Below are positions 1 to 12,936 of a DNA stretch of 64,000 nucleotides, piece by piece. Below the pieces are notes generated by a model, which did not search any database, was not told where the DNA came from, and was given only the letters and a program-made list of their open reading frames with translations. Source of the DNA: Panagrolaimus kolymaensis (lineage: Eukaryota; Nematoda; Chromadorea; Rhabditida; Panagrolaimidae); the NCBI GenBank assembly GCA_028622995.1, contig JAJQJQ010000011.1:4960001-5024000 (forward strand). Direction: 5' to 3'. Each line of letters begins with the position of its first letter. The first letter of the stretch is position 1. The translations under genes and the position numbers were made by a program.

Positions 1-1420
1 CTGGATATTACGTAAATAAAACTTTTAAAAATGAAGTAAGTTAAAAAAAAATGATTTATAAAATTACATTTAATCTTTAGGGTAAAATCTTTGGTGCTGG
101 TGGAGATTTCATTACTGCTCCAGAATTGACTCAAGTTTTTGGTGAACTTTTGGCTGTATGGATTTATAATGAACTGGCAAACACTGGATACAAAGGAGAA
201 TGGCAATTAGTTGAACTTGGTCCAGGAAGTGGGAGTTTAATGGTAGACATGTTAGGTGCATTCAAAAAGTTTGAAGTAATTTTTTCAAAAAAAAATCTCT
301 GTAAAAATTCCATTTTTAGGAACAAGAAAAGTTAACCGTACATTTCGTTGAAATTTCTGATGCTCTCATAGATGAACAAGAAAAGAAACTTTGTGGGAAT
401 GTTACAAAAAATATTATAGGAAAATCCTATGTACGAAAGAATCGATCGCTTTATGGTATAAATATTTTCTGGCATCGAGATATCAATGAAATACCAAACA
501 AGGTTGGATAGCTATTGTGCCATCGTTGTATTTGTTAATTTTTCATTTTTTAGTTCACTACTTTTGTTGCAAATGAATTTTTGGATGCTTTACCTATTCA
601 CCAATTTACAAAAACCGAAAAAGGATGGCACGAAGTTTATGTCAATCTTGATACAAGTGAAAAGTTAAAATTTATGCTTTCAAAAGGCGAAAATGTTCAT
701 ACGAAGTTTGTTTCTTTTAATAACAACCTTTTATTTATTAACATTTTTTTAGAGGGCTGCTTCCTGATTATATTCGAAATGATGAAGCAAGAAAACATTG
801 GGAAATTTCTCCTGAAGCTGGAACCATAGTTCATCAAATTGCTGAAAGGTATGTTATATCTGAATTGGAATATTGTAAAGCTCAATTTTTCCAGAGTAAC
901 TGCAGATGGAGGCTTCGCATTATTTGTTGATTATGGTCACGACGGCGCAAGACTAGAATTATCACTTCGTGCTTATCATAAACATGCTTTGGTTGATCCT
1001 CTCGCTTCCCCAGGACGAAATGATATTACAGCGGATGTTAATTTTGGTTATTTGAAAAGTTTAATTGTAGAACAAGTGATGGTTTATGGACCGGTACAAC
1101 AATGGTAAATTTTACAATAAGATTATTTTTAGTCACTTCACTGATATTTTAGGCAATTTTTGGCTCAACTTGGAATTCTCGCAAGAATGCAATATCTCAT
1201 GAAATCAAGCAAATCAAAAGAAGAACGCGAAAATCTTTATAATGCTTACAAATTATTGATGACTGGAAATGAAAGTGGTGGAATGGGAGCTGCTTTCCAA
1301 TGTTTGTCAATTTTTCCAAAAAGTTTATCATCAATTATGGAAAAACGTGGAAATTTTCCCGACGGATTTCGACCTTTAGAAGTTCAACTTGAACAAGAAA
1401 ATAATAGTGAAAATGTTTAG
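1..1420 (+). CDS. NDUFAF7: NDUFAF7/MidA-family mitochondrial protein arginine methyltransferase, 3' part
   Basis: Seen: seven exons (1-35, 81-275, 320-502, 554-705, 753-848, 895-1104, 1153-1420) join in one frame to a TAG stop; the 5' end lies outside the window. The protein carries GDFITAPELTQVFGE, the SAM-binding loop ELGPGSGSLM and ANEFLDALPIHQF, the signature segments of the MidA/DUF185 family in the usual order. Known for the family: the mitochondrial enzyme dimethylates an arginine of complex I subunit NDUFS2 and is needed for early complex I assembly. Inferred: the visible part starts just upstream of the GDF motif, so only the N-terminal targeting region and first helix are missing. 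Intron phases are consistent throughout, and I see no break or missing motif. The gene is followed by a polyadenylation signal 43 nt after the stop. Confidence 0.93.
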
Positions 1421-1462
1421 AGATAAATTTATTATGTTTGTAATTGTATATTTTGTTTTAAA

Positions 1463-1468
1463 AATAAA
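1463..1468 (+). terminator. AATAAA polyadenylation signal of the NDUFAF7 gene
   Basis: A canonical AATAAA lies 43 nt after the TAG stop, followed by a T-rich stretch. This is the expected position for the cleavage and polyadenylation signal of a short nematode 3' UTR. Confidence 0.7.
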
Positions 1469-2741
1469 GTTTTATTATTGTTTTTTGGCTACGATTTCTC
1501 CATGATTTATTTCTTCTCTTATTGATCATGCTACAAACCTAACTGCAATTATTATTTGATTTATTCTATTACTTATTGTTCCTGATGCTATTTCATATTG
1601 GAGAGTTAAATCAAATTAAAAAAAATCCGCGATCAAGATCGTAAAATTATGTAGAATATCAATATTAAAGCTAAATTTCGTTTATAGCATGCGCATGCAA
1701 ACACAAAAACACATTTTATTATTTTATCTATGATGCGCTTACGACAAAATTTATCAAATGTGTTTTTCTCTTTATTAACCAAGTTTTTTGTTTTGAATAA
1801 AGTAAGCTTGAATTATTTCCGTTAATACTTTCCAATTTATTTTTACTATGAAAAAGCATAAATTTTCTGACGATATATATTATTTATGTCATTTACAAAA
1901 AGAGTCATTGTTTAAACAGACATTTTATTATTTTGCAATGCTTGAAATCAATTTTTTTGTTGGAACAAAAGTTCAAACAAAAGCTTTTTGGAAAACTGTC
2001 AAATCGAAGAAGAGAAGAAGATGACACATCCCGTTTTTACATAGGAGGCTCTCGCGTTCCACATTTTTTTGTATTCCTTCAAAAAATTTAAGCTTGAAGT
2101 TTCATGATATTTTTATTTTATTATTGACCTTGTTGTTATTAATATATTGTCATGTTATTTAATGTAACTTTATCTAAACTTTACAACTACTGCTACCTAT
2201 AACTTTATTATATTTTTATTTATTGGTCAAGAAAGAGGAGAGACTAACTTCGCTTTTTTTTTTGAGTCAACACACAACACAAAAAACGAACAAAGCTTTT
2301 GTTGACTTTTTTGAAGGCTTTTTTTCTATTCAATTGAATCATCTTTCTCATTTTTACTGGTTGGGCCACAAAAGAATTACACGTTTTTTTTCGATCTTAG
2401 AAGTAGTGGAGAATTAAAAAAAAGAAGAAAAGGTTATCCTCATTTCGTTCGCGCTTTTTTTGATTAACAAAAGAGACGAGCCGATTGTAAAGCTTTTAAC
2501 CGAACAAGAAGAAGAAGGAATAAAAAAATTTACACGAGATTTAACTCAATATATTCAACTCAAAAAACGCGGAAAAAAAGTGGTACTTGTGTGATTTTTT
2601 TTGCGTAAAAAAACCAAAAAATATTAAGGAATAACATTGAAAAATCTCGTCAAAAACGAAAGTGGTCACTTCAAAAATAATATTGTTGTCGCCTTTTGTG
2701 TTTTTCAAAAATCGGATAAAAAAAAGAAGAACAAGAGTGGA
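1469..2741. other. Intergenic and 5'-flanking region, no gene seen
   Basis: AT-rich sequence with homopolymer runs. The only structure noted is a 12-bp palindrome, GCATGCGCATGC, near 1688. An open frame runs in from 2637, but the first ATG followed by a credible signal peptide is at 2742, so the upstream part is treated as leader. Confidence 0.5.
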
Positions 2742-5153
2742 ATGTTAAAATTGTTTTTAACAACTAATTTATTTTTGATTATTACTTTGTTAAAGTACTC
2801 ACATGGAGTACCATTTGATCAACCTCAACAACAACAGCAACCACCCCAACAGCAACAACAACAACAGCTTCCAACCCTTATTCCATTAAGATATGATTTA
2901 CAAATTCAACTACCTACAGCTTCACCCGATGATGAATTAATTCCAGCGTTTTTTGGTACATTAAAAATAGATTTTCAATTATCACGCCCTATATTTGCTA
3001 AATACCAATTCTTTCCATTGGTTTCAACCTTTCAACATCAATTATTATTTCGACCAAATCAAAAACCAACTGGAGCTGAAATAAGACTCAATGCTTTAAG
3101 ATTATCAAATTTTGAGAATGTTACTTTGGAAGGTAATGGACATTCATTTGATATTACAGCTATTACGATAGAGAAAGATGAAGTGGTATTTCACATTCCT
3201 GAACCTGCGCTATCTCAAGGTCGCTATTCACTTTCCATTGGGCGTTATTCTGGAATAATCACTTATGAAAAAGGAGTCTTTTATCGGTAATAATAAATAT
3301 ATTATTTACCAACCAATGAATGACTCTCAAATTTCAGAGATGCTGGTGAACATCCTTTCCTTGGAACTGATTTATTCCCTGATTATGCAAAGACCTTATT
3401 CCCATGCATTGATGATCCTGCGGCTAAAGCTGTGATCCAATTAAATGTTATTCATCCAAAAAATACCATAGCTTTATCATCCATGCATTCCACAGGGCCT
3501 TCAACGGAACTCAGCGATAGCTGGCAATTAACTCAATTTGCTGAAGCTGCATCCCTTTCAACTTTTATGCTTTCAATTGCTATTCTACCACCTGAATATG
3601 TTCGTGGTTATGCTGGTTCAAAATTCCCTATTTATGTTTGGGTTAATAAACTTCTACATCCACCAAGTGTTGCAGCAGATTTAGCAAATGTTACTGGAAG
3701 AGTTTATGATGAAATTGCACATATTCTTGGTGGAGAATCACTTCAACTTAGTGAAATGAATTTAATTGGAGTAAACGAATTTAATGGAAGTCAATCATTT
3801 GGAACAGTATTTATTGGGATGGAAGATTGGAAAAAAGCAGATGAAATGCATCGAGTTTCAATCATCGCTAAAAGTCTCATTCGTCAATGGATTGGTGGAT
3901 TAACGACTATTGCAACAAGAACAGAAATATGCTTTCAAGAAGATTTGGTTCATTATCTTGCAAATAAAATTGTTTATCGTTTATTTGCTTCTGGTCGAAC
4001 CAAAATTGAATCTTATCGTTTATCGGAATATGTTAAAATTCAAATGGCTGAAACTTTCTTTGCTCCTGGAGAATCCCTAATGCTTTCGTCTGATGCAAGC
4101 ATCCCAACAATTTTGTCCCATTGTGGATTAAAGGGTGTCGTTCAGTTTGAATCCCTTGAAACAATTCTGGGTGAAGCAACATTACTTTCAAAAATCATTT
4201 CCATGATAACTCAACATAAATTTCGAACATATCGAATTGAATCCATGCTTGAACACCTTCGAATGCATTTAATTGATAGTTCTGTAAATCTTTCACAGGT
4301 TTATGAATTTTGGAGAAAAAATGGTGGAATTCCAAATTTATTCGTAGAAAAATTAGATGAAAAACTTCGTTTAACTCAAATAAATCGAAATCGTCAATCT
4401 CAAATAGGAAATTATCTTTGGTCTCCAATGCCACTTTGGCCATTAAGAATTTCGATTCGAAATTTGACTTTGCCAGTGAACTTTATGGTTTCACAAGGAC
4501 TTGAAATGGCACCAATTGATAAGAAGATTTTAGCATTAAATAATTTTGATTTTGAAAATTTATATCGAGTTAATTATGATCAAAGTACATGGGAAAGAAT
4601 TCATCAACACATGACTGAATCTCCAGAATTTTTCACTCAACGAGCCAGAGCTCAACTTGTTAATGATTTTTGTTACTTTTATTCATTGGGTAAGTTAATT
4701 CATTAGACAAAATTCCTTTAGAAAAACGACCTTTTTTATCAGCACTTAAAAAGATCCGTTAAATGACAGGAGGAATATTTATTAATTCGTGGAAAATTAT
4801 CCAAAACATTTGAATTATAAATTAATAACCTTTCTAAAAAATTTTCAGGTGAAATTGGAGATAATGCCGATAAAATACGACGGAATTTTCTTGAACTCAT
4901 TCGAAATGAAGCTGAGTCATTTGATCTTTGCGAATTTTATGCTTTTTGGTGTATTGCTGGAAATAAAAGAAAAATATCTTTACGAAAAGATAGTCGTAAA
5001 AGAATAATGCAATTTATGCCTAAAGTTTTTTTATCCCTTTCAAATCGAGATAATTTTGCATGCTTTGATCCACCACTTGGAAATGCAAGCACCACCGCAT
5101 CCCAAACTGCTAATGCTTTATGTCAAACCGTTTTTGGAGCCGAATGTCTCTAA
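2742..5153 (+). CDS. Secreted M1-family aminopeptidase homologue, predicted catalytically inactive
   Basis: Three exons (2742-3286, 3338-4689, 4849-5153) give 733 residues. The ATG at 2742 was chosen because it starts a signal peptide (MLKLFLTTNLFLIITLL); a glutamine- and proline-rich stretch follows at about residues 28-46. The M1 N-terminal signature is retained (LFPCIDDPAAKA, about residue 200). At the GAMEN position the sequence reads EFNGSQSFG. Where active M1 enzymes have HELAHQW the protein has KSLIRQWIGG, so both zinc histidines and the catalytic glutamate are replaced (K, S, R). Known: M1 enzymes need HExxH plus a distal Glu for zinc and GAMEN for the N-terminal amine. Inferred: a secreted pseudo-peptidase, perhaps a binding protein. 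No C-terminal membrane anchor is visible. The fold assignment is firm; the function is unknown. Confidence 0.85.
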
Positions 5154-6024
5154 TATTTATTATTTTTTTTTATCGTATTTATTGTTTTTTTGATTAATAT
5201 AATTTGCGGGAGATTATTTATTATGGTGATTCACTCATGAGTGAATTTGATTTTTTGTCGTCTTTACTTAAAAAAATTATAAACCGAAAATGATTTATGA
5301 TCGCCACTTTTTTTGTGTATGGGTTATTTCGGCCATACATTCGTTTAATGTTGTTTCTTTTTCTGTTGTTGTTTTTTCCATTTTTTTTTTGGGCGATAAA
5401 ATAAATGTGAGATGTATATCCGTATTCTTTAAAAAAAATACTGAAGTTTTCTTTATTTTTGCCAAAACTTCAAAAGGTCGATGCTACTGCGATAATTTAT
5501 TTACGTTTTCAGCACCGCCACAAAAAGCCTTTGTATGTTTTTTTTTGCGCTGAAAGTTATCGCATTTTGTCTAAAGTCAAATGACCAGCGTAAAAATATA
5601 TTTAATGTTGAAAATGTTTGTTGATTTTAAATTGATCGAACTAAGCATTTGACGAAAAACGCTGTTTATTTTTTTTACAAATATATTGCTACTTAAGGGC
5701 AAGTAATTCTCGAACTCTTTTGACGCTTGTAAAAATGACCTCTATTTTTTGTTAACCATATTAATCATGAGTTTATTAGTTGTAACTTACAACCATTTTA
5801 GAAATTTCATAAAAAGATTTATAAATACATTTTGGAGAGCTATTGCAAATGATTTTTTTCTTATCAAACCATCGAAAGTTTCTGAATATTTGAGCACATC
5901 TTTATCCTAACGCGATAATATTTACTCACCGTTCTTTGTAAAAACCTTTTTTTAGGAAATTAGCTTTTTTGCGTGATACATTTTTTTGACGTTTGTTTGT
6001 TTATTTTTCGGCTGTAGCTGTTGT
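5154..6024. other. Intergenic region, no gene seen
   Basis: AT-rich spacer between the M1 homologue and the next plus-strand gene. The 87-codon open frame at 5290-5553 has no recognisable domain and a low-complexity F/V-rich composition. One perfect palindrome is listed separately. Confidence 0.5.
5229..5246. repeat. 18-bp perfect palindrome
   Basis: ATTCACTCA is followed directly by its reverse complement TGAGTGAAT, 76 nt after the stop of the M1 homologue. It could be a dimer-binding site or a chance palindrome; nothing in the sequence decides. Confidence 0.5.
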
Positions 6025-6034
6025 TATATTTCAG
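6025..6034 (+). promoter_or_regulatory. Splice-acceptor-like site upstream of the 6045 gene
   Basis: TATATTTCAG precedes the ATG by 10 nt and no upstream coding exon is visible, which fits a spliced-leader trans-splice acceptor. A 5' UTR intron cannot be excluded. Confidence 0.5.
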
Positions 6035-6044
6035 GAGATCGTTC

Positions 6045-7629
6045 ATGATATGCAAAATGGGTGCACTGAAGCTTCTTTCACTTATTTCGGTTTTTACAAT
6101 CCTAATATCTCAAAGCAATTCTCTTCCATTTCGTGAAATTCTTGGGTCAGATGACTTCGCAATCGTTGGTGTAAGGAATTGTCGCATTTCTACTGAAATC
6201 GCTTTTGATGATGATCGTTGCTGTTATCATATGTCTGATGACTTTCAACGGTAATGTTAAATGTAATTTTCAAAATTATAATTTTTTTAAAATCTTTTTA
6301 GGGTCAAGCCAGAATGTACGAAGCGCTATGATGTTCTCTATGTTCCTTCTGAACCTGATTCAAAAGAACCACCAAGAATCATGTCCATTTTTAATAGTGG
6401 TAATCAGATTGGCCTCGTTTATAGCGTTAGCAATATCGAATATCCACCTTCAAATAAAACAATATTCATCAAGACGATGGAAGATGACTCTTTTTCTATC
6501 TTCAGTAATAACTCCAATCATGTCCATGTCTCTCATATTGTAATGGTTTCTTTATTTTGCTTTTTTATAATATATATTTTTCAGGATGGCGTTGTTTATG
6601 ATCATCTTTCAAGGTATCTTTATATCATCTACAAAAATGAACTTACATTCAATCGACTTTTTGCTGATGTCTATCTTATTGAGCCTGCTGATAAATCTTC
6701 CTTGAGTCACACTTTCCTTCATCGTATTGATGTGCATGATTACTTCCTCAATTCTGAATGGTCTTCTGACATTTACAGCCAAAAGGTTAACAAATTTTCT
6801 TTTACTTTTTACACTTCTGTTTTCTTTTATTTTTACACCTTCTGTTTTAGTTTTATTACCACAAGAGCGATTTTGATGCTAACTATGGTCGTCATATCAG
6901 CAAAGTTTATTCAATTCCTTATGCTTCGCTTACTTATAACCTCAAACATGGTATTGGTGGAAGTCTTGAGAAAGAGTTTACACATGGTCCAGGATCAACC
7001 CGCTTTAATGTTCAAGTTACAAATGGTTTAATCTTTGGTTCCGCTGTCGAGCAACAACCCTCAAAAAACAAATTTATGCGATATCTTGCGTTGGTTTTTA
7101 TTTAATTTTTATAAGAATATAAAAATATTTTTAGGCCGATCTCTCGTGATGTTCGTGGAACAAAATGTCCTTCTAATCAAACGCGTGCTATGGATTTCTT
7201 TTTTGTTCTTACTGGTTGGGAACTATGCAAACTTCGCGATGGTGATAAAGCTGATCTCAACGCATGTGTAATTCCTTCTGTTCATGATTCCTCTTCTTCT
7301 GAATCGGTTTGTATACATTTCGTTTTTGTTTTTTGCTGTATATAATAACCAATTTTTAGAGTTTATCTGGTTCTGGTTTTCTTTGGGCAATTATTATTGC
7401 TGTCATTGTCAACGCTGTATGTTTTCTTTTTTGATCCCTTGTGTGTTTATTCATAACCATTTTTTAGATTATTCTGCTCATCATCCTTTTTGTTCTTTGC
7501 AGACGAAAAAAGGCTGATAAGTATGATAATGGATTATACACCAGTGGTAAACCATCTCATAGTGCTCTTCTATCTCCTGAAGAAATTTTCCAACGTCGTC
7601 GAACAACTTCAACACTTACTGAATTTTGA
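6045..7629 (+). CDS. Type I membrane protein of unknown function
   Basis: I do not recognise this family. Seven exons (6045-6250, 6302-6539, 6585-6785, 6851-7089, 7135-7306, 7360-7416, 7468-7629) join in frame to 424 residues. The protein has a signal peptide (MGALKLLSLISVFTILISQ), an extracellular region of about 330 residues with a Cys cluster near the N terminus (NCRIS, DRCCYH, ECTKR) and two more cysteines near its end (GTKC, WELC), a Ser-rich stalk, one transmembrane helix (FLWAIIIAVIVNAIILLIILFV, split by an intron), then CRRKKADK and a short Ser/Thr/Arg-rich tail. Two in-frame ATGs (6045 and 6057) are equally usable. The topology resembles a receptor or adhesion protein, but nothing in the sequence gives a ligand or partner. 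It has several extracellular N-glycosylation sequons. Confidence 0.75.
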
Positions 7630-10600
7630 TTTATTTATTAGTATAATATTGAGATGCTTTATTAGCCTTTTGTGTGTATTCACTTATTTCGTGAAAGCTT
7701 CTTTTTTTTATGTTTTATTGTCAAAAGCTTTTCTCACTTAATATGTTTTTGTTGATTTCCTTTTTTCCTCTTCTAATCTAATGAATGTTTATTGAGATTT
7801 TTCCTTGTGTATATTTCATGTTGCAATTAATTGTATTCAAGCTGGTGGTTCCAAAGATGTTACATACTGTAATATTCTTACACTTTGGGCAATGATGTTT
7901 GCATTATAATGTTGCCATAGTTCAATTAGCGCAAATCAATCAATATATTACAGAAGAATACATACATTGAATAAAACTTGCAGGTAACAAATCGCAAGAA
8001 AGAGCGTGGTGCTTTTTGTTTTGGTTATTCCCCAAAAAAATTTGTTAAGTTTAAAGTTTTGTTTTTTAATGTCTAAACTATTTCTGTTTTGCATTGTATG
8101 AATCGCGTGATAACTAAACTCTGCAGAAAATTAAATCATGTCATACAGGAACTTCGTAATATTTGTTTGTAAATGTAAATACAGTTGTTTTTCGAGGACA
8201 TTTTTAATTATTTGTGTGAAAGTTTATTTATTTTTTTAAATAAAAAAAGTTGATTTCATAGTGAACTTTATGGTTTCTTCTTCCTTCTCATCATGAGAAA
8301 TAAGCGTAAAAAGTCAATTTTTTGGTTGATGAAAAGACCGATGTGATGACCCCATTAGACGACATACATGTGCATTATTCTTTCACCATAAAGAGAATCC
8401 TTGAGGGATTGCAAACGATCAATAACTTCTTCTAAAATTCTCAGTAAAACTATGTTTCGAATTGAAAAAAGCAACTATTTTGAATTTCTATGTATTATCA
8501 CATACGTACGTACATTGGAATAAAAAAATTAGGGCAAATCGAGAGTTCCGTTTTTGGTTTAAAAGAAAAACACGTTTGATTGAAAAAAAATATGTTTTAA
8601 AGTCTATCCTGTTTGGCGGTTTCTGCTGCATTCATTGGTTTGTTAAAGTGACTAAACGTTTGAAAATATAAAAAAAGAGATTTATGCAAATGGAGCTTTT
8701 CCCTTTCTCGTATGTATGTTTACATGCATATGTTATCCGCCGAATAGGAAGAAAAAAGATTTCGATAGGATTGAAGAATCGATGGTGGTTGGATTGAAAA
8801 TGGGAGAAATGAAGAATGCAAGTTGTTGACAAAGAAGAGAAATCGTATCTTTTTTAAAATGCTTTCTTGATCGACCCATTCATGACGTTTTTATGCTCCA
8901 CGATTAAAAAAGCGCGGCATGCAGGATTCCAAAGGTGATTCTTCAACATAAAAAAAAGAGATAGATGTTTTCGGTTCACAGCACTTTTATACAAAAAAGA
9001 CAGAAGGAGAAGAAAGACTATGGATTTGATTTTGAATAGAATGGTGTCAAGCAACAATGCTTGTATCCTTTGAATTTGCAGCGTTTGCTTCAGTATTTCC
9101 ATGTCAAATATCAAAAGGCTCGATTAGTTATGTTTTTTTGGTTTGAACGAATTTTGTATTTTGTTAAAGGAAAAAGTATTTATTCTTTACGTTTCTGTTA
9201 CTTTTAATATGATTAAATGAATAAGGATGAGTATGATTTCTAAAGAGTTTTCGTCAACGTTTGAGAGCTTTTTTTGTTCGAAGGTTATTGTAGCTTTGCC
9301 AAACAAATGTATTTGCTTTAAATTTCAAAGATAAACGTTGTTATTTTTGTAGTTAATATCTTCTTCTGTTATGTATCTACAAAATATATACCCAAAAATA
9401 AATAATTTTGTTGACAAAAATTAAAGTCAATTGTTTTATCATTTTTAAAACTTTTATAATAAAAAAACAGAAGAAAAATGTGTAGTTTGTGAGAATTATT
9501 TTTAAGACGATCATTTAAAAGAAAAACTTCCAAGTGATCTAAAATTTTAAATTTGAAGGAATAAGGAAAAGAAAACCCACAACTTTTCTTTCTTTATTTT
9601 TTCTTTCATAAAAAATAGAACGAATCCTTCTTCTTCGTCTTCGCCCAGTAGGTAGCCACAATATGTTACATAGTTCGAAGTCGAATTTATAAATCACTTT
9701 TTTGACCCTCTTTTTTTCATTTTAAACGTGAATGGCCCTCAAAAAAGATTTTTTTGAAGTTATTATTATTTTTTATTAAAGGAAGATGAAATGTAGTGAA
9801 AAATAAAAATGGCCTGAGGCTTTTCCGAGGAAAAGATTCGATTGGATTGCGCAAGTTTTAGCTGTCATCCTTCAATTTCGTTTTTGATTAAAAAAAGATA
9901 AAAAAGATTCTACTTTTTTGAGGTCCAAAAAATGAAAATGAAAAGCATTAAATCCGGTGTGTGTCATCATAAACTGCATTTTTTGATCTCATTTTCCCAT
10001 GATTTTTTGACCAATTTTTTTATATTTCTTTTGAAACTCCAACATTGATTTTTTGCAAACTCACTTTTTTCTTAGTCGTCTGAAGCAGCATTGCAAAACA
10101 AAAACAGGTATTTTTCTAAACTTTAAGCTTTATAGCTTGTTTCAAACCCAAAAAAAAGTTGCGTTAGAATTGATTCTCAAATTACATTAGTCACCTTTGT
10201 TGGTCAAATCCAAATAAATGTGTGAAAGAAGAGAAAGAATACCAATTAGTTCACTTCAGGGAAAAAAGCTGTGACGATAAAAGATATAAGAGGAATCAAG
10301 GTGAGTGTTATACTGTAGCTTTTTTGAATGACGTTAAGAGTTTTGTTATGAATGGTTAAAGTTTGTAAAGAAAACCAGAAGAATTTAGAAGAAAAGTTTG
10401 ATATGACTTTATTTTTTGAACCTTTACCTGATGTATTAATGGAAGTAAGGAAGAGAAATAGTTTTTTTTTTCTAGATTTTGGCGTTGCCTCTTTTAAATG
10501 TTATGACCTCCACCATTTTGGAAAACTCTCAACTTTTATTATTTTAAAAATATAAAAATTTTGTTTTTCACAAACTGAAGGTTTATTTCTCTGTCAATTT

Positions 10601-12910
10601 TTATTTCTACAAAAGCAAAATCACGTTTTACACACTACAAAAGTGGTTTTTTAATTGCAACCGCTGCAACCACTTCTTTTCGCCTTTCTTCTAAAAGTTC
10701 GTTGAAGACAGCTTTCTTAAAATATTTATAAAATCTCTCACATTTTTCACTTTTTTGACCATTTTTTAACCAAATGAAAAACCTGCTCTCAACTTTTTCT
10801 TGAATGCCTATTTCTAAAATAAACGTCGTAATTTTTTTTTATCAAATCTTTTTTGCTCTTGATAGTTCGTTTACGTTTTCTTTTTTATCCTTTTGGACTT
10901 CCGCTTCTACCAATCCACTTTCATTAACTAACGAGTTCGGACGAACCCGTTTAAACTATGAAAGATCTCACTTTTTTTTAATTTTAAAGAAAATTTTATT
11001 AATGTCTTGCCATGAATAAAGTTTATACGCGGTGGTACAATTTTATATGCTTATGAGAAACAAAAAAATTATTTTCTGAACGAACGTCTTTCCTTTATAT
11101 TTTTTATCTGATTAAAAGTGTAATAGATTCCAATAAAATGACCAACCTTGAAACCAAGATGTCAATCATGATTTTTTTTTCCAAATTCAAATTTCCCAAG
11201 ATTTCATGCAATTTTTAATAGGTTTATAAACGGCTACAAAAGCTTTGATTTTTTATTCAATACTCCCAGCATAGATTCACAATCAAAAAATTCTGTCAAT
11301 AAACATTAAAATCGTACTTTTTTTTACACCAACAATAATAACAACAAAAAAAGGTGCAAACAAACCATGTTTGAAGACAATTTAAATTCCTTTGCATTTG
11401 GATAACAAGCATTTGTGATATTTGTTTTTTATTTTTCAATGTGTTTAAAATGAAGAATACAACAAAAAATCATCAAAGTGTTTTTTGAAGCAAAACTTAC
11501 TTGAAGTTACGCTACTCTTTTTGCGTGATGGTCCTCTTCTTTTTTTCTTCTTCATTCACCAGATGATTTTTTTTGTTGAATTCAGCAAGTTTCTTTTCTC
11601 AACCATTCACGCTAACTTGAATCTTCTTCTCATGTTCATCTCTTCAAATCGCCCCAGGCAAAGTGCAACGGACAACGGACGTAAAGGATTTTTTTATTTC
11701 TTTTCTTTCGTATTTTTTTTATTCTGCGTTGATTTGTCATTTGAAAGATTTGGTAGGATATAACAAAATGCGCGGCGAAGATGATGATCGTTTTATTTTT
11801 CTTTGGCTTTTCTATTTTTCTTACTTTGATTGATTTTTTTACAAAAGGTAGTTTTTAATTGAGAAATCTGTAGAATCTTAATGAGTTTCTTAAAATTGTG
11901 CTTATGGTAGCATTGTTTTTTTAATAATTAATTCCTTGTCTAAGTTTTACTTTTCATCAAACCCACAAAAAAATAATGAATCCTCTATTTTTAGAAAAAT
12001 TCAAAAACTTCAGCTTTAAGCATGAAGAAAAATAAGAAGACCATCCTAATCAAGAAATCCTCACTTCATTTTACTTAATGCTCTATTCTATTCTCTTATT
12101 TTAAGAGTTCTCCACTTGACGGCTTTGCCGCAGGGTATTTTACTTTCATTTCATTTTTTGTTGCTTTTGGTGATGAATTAAAAAGGGTCACTCACTCAAA
12201 TCATGGACCACAAACAACACACATGGGATAAGATGAAGAAAATCTTGTTCTCGCTTTTCTCTTTTATCCTTGCGCAATAACACCTCCAAAAAAATATGCT
12301 TCCATTTTTTGATCCGCTAAATCTCTCTTTTTTTCATCGCGTTTTAATAGCCACAGGGAGATTTTCTGACTTCCCTCATTTTTTTGTCGTCTCTCATTGA
12401 CTTTTTTTGCGACGATTACAAAAAATCTCGACGGATCTGTCAATAATTCTTCAAGGAAAACAACAACACACATAAAATAATATTTTGTCCCAATAAAAAA
12501 TTATATAAAAAAATTTATTGCGTTTTCTTTTTTTCTTCCTTTTTATTCAAAATTTTCAAAACATATATCCAAAAATGGATGAATCAAATCGCTGCCGCAA
12601 TTTTTCTTTGATGGTGGTGGATGCGCAGTCGTAGTAGTAGCATCTATCCATTCATTCCAGCAACAATTCCATTTTCCCCTTTTCTTTTTTTTCTCTAAAA
12701 GATGAAAAAAATCATTCAACCAGTCGGCCTCGTTTCCGTGTCGTCAAAGATCCGCGTGTATTTCAACTATTTTTTTTTGTTGCCCTTGTCGTATTATTAT
12801 TTTTTTAATTTCGGCTAACATAATAGTTTAATCGTTGCTGCTTCTTTTTAATTTATGTGATTTAAATCTTGTTTAATATAATTGAAATGTCAATTAAAAT
12901 ATTTATTTAT
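7630..12910. other. 5.3-kb region with no gene seen
   Basis: AT-rich, rich in T and A homopolymers. Open frames are all under 100 codons, low in complexity and lack splice-linked partners. A possible polyadenylation signal for the preceding gene lies at 7970-7975. A short GC-rich hairpin (CGGC TTT GCCG) sits at 12120-12130. The stretch probably holds the upstream regulatory region of the Patched gene, but I cannot point to individual sites. Confidence 0.5.
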
Positions 12911-12920
12911 TTTGTTTTAG
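12911..12920 (+). promoter_or_regulatory. Splice-acceptor-like site upstream of Patched
   Basis: TTTGTTTTAG precedes the ATG at 12937 by 16 nt, as expected for a spliced-leader addition site or the end of a 5' UTR intron. Confidence 0.5.
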
Positions 12921-12936
12921 GGCGGTTTTCAACGCC

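Noticed and set aside
8854..9114. Minus-strand open frame of 86 codons with a hydrophobic stretch
   Set aside because: Hydrophobicity follows from T-rich codons; no homologous motif and no linked exon.
12120..12130. Second Helitron-type hairpin (CGGC TTT GCCG)
   Set aside because: No CTRR tetranucleotide follows within the usual distance on either strand.
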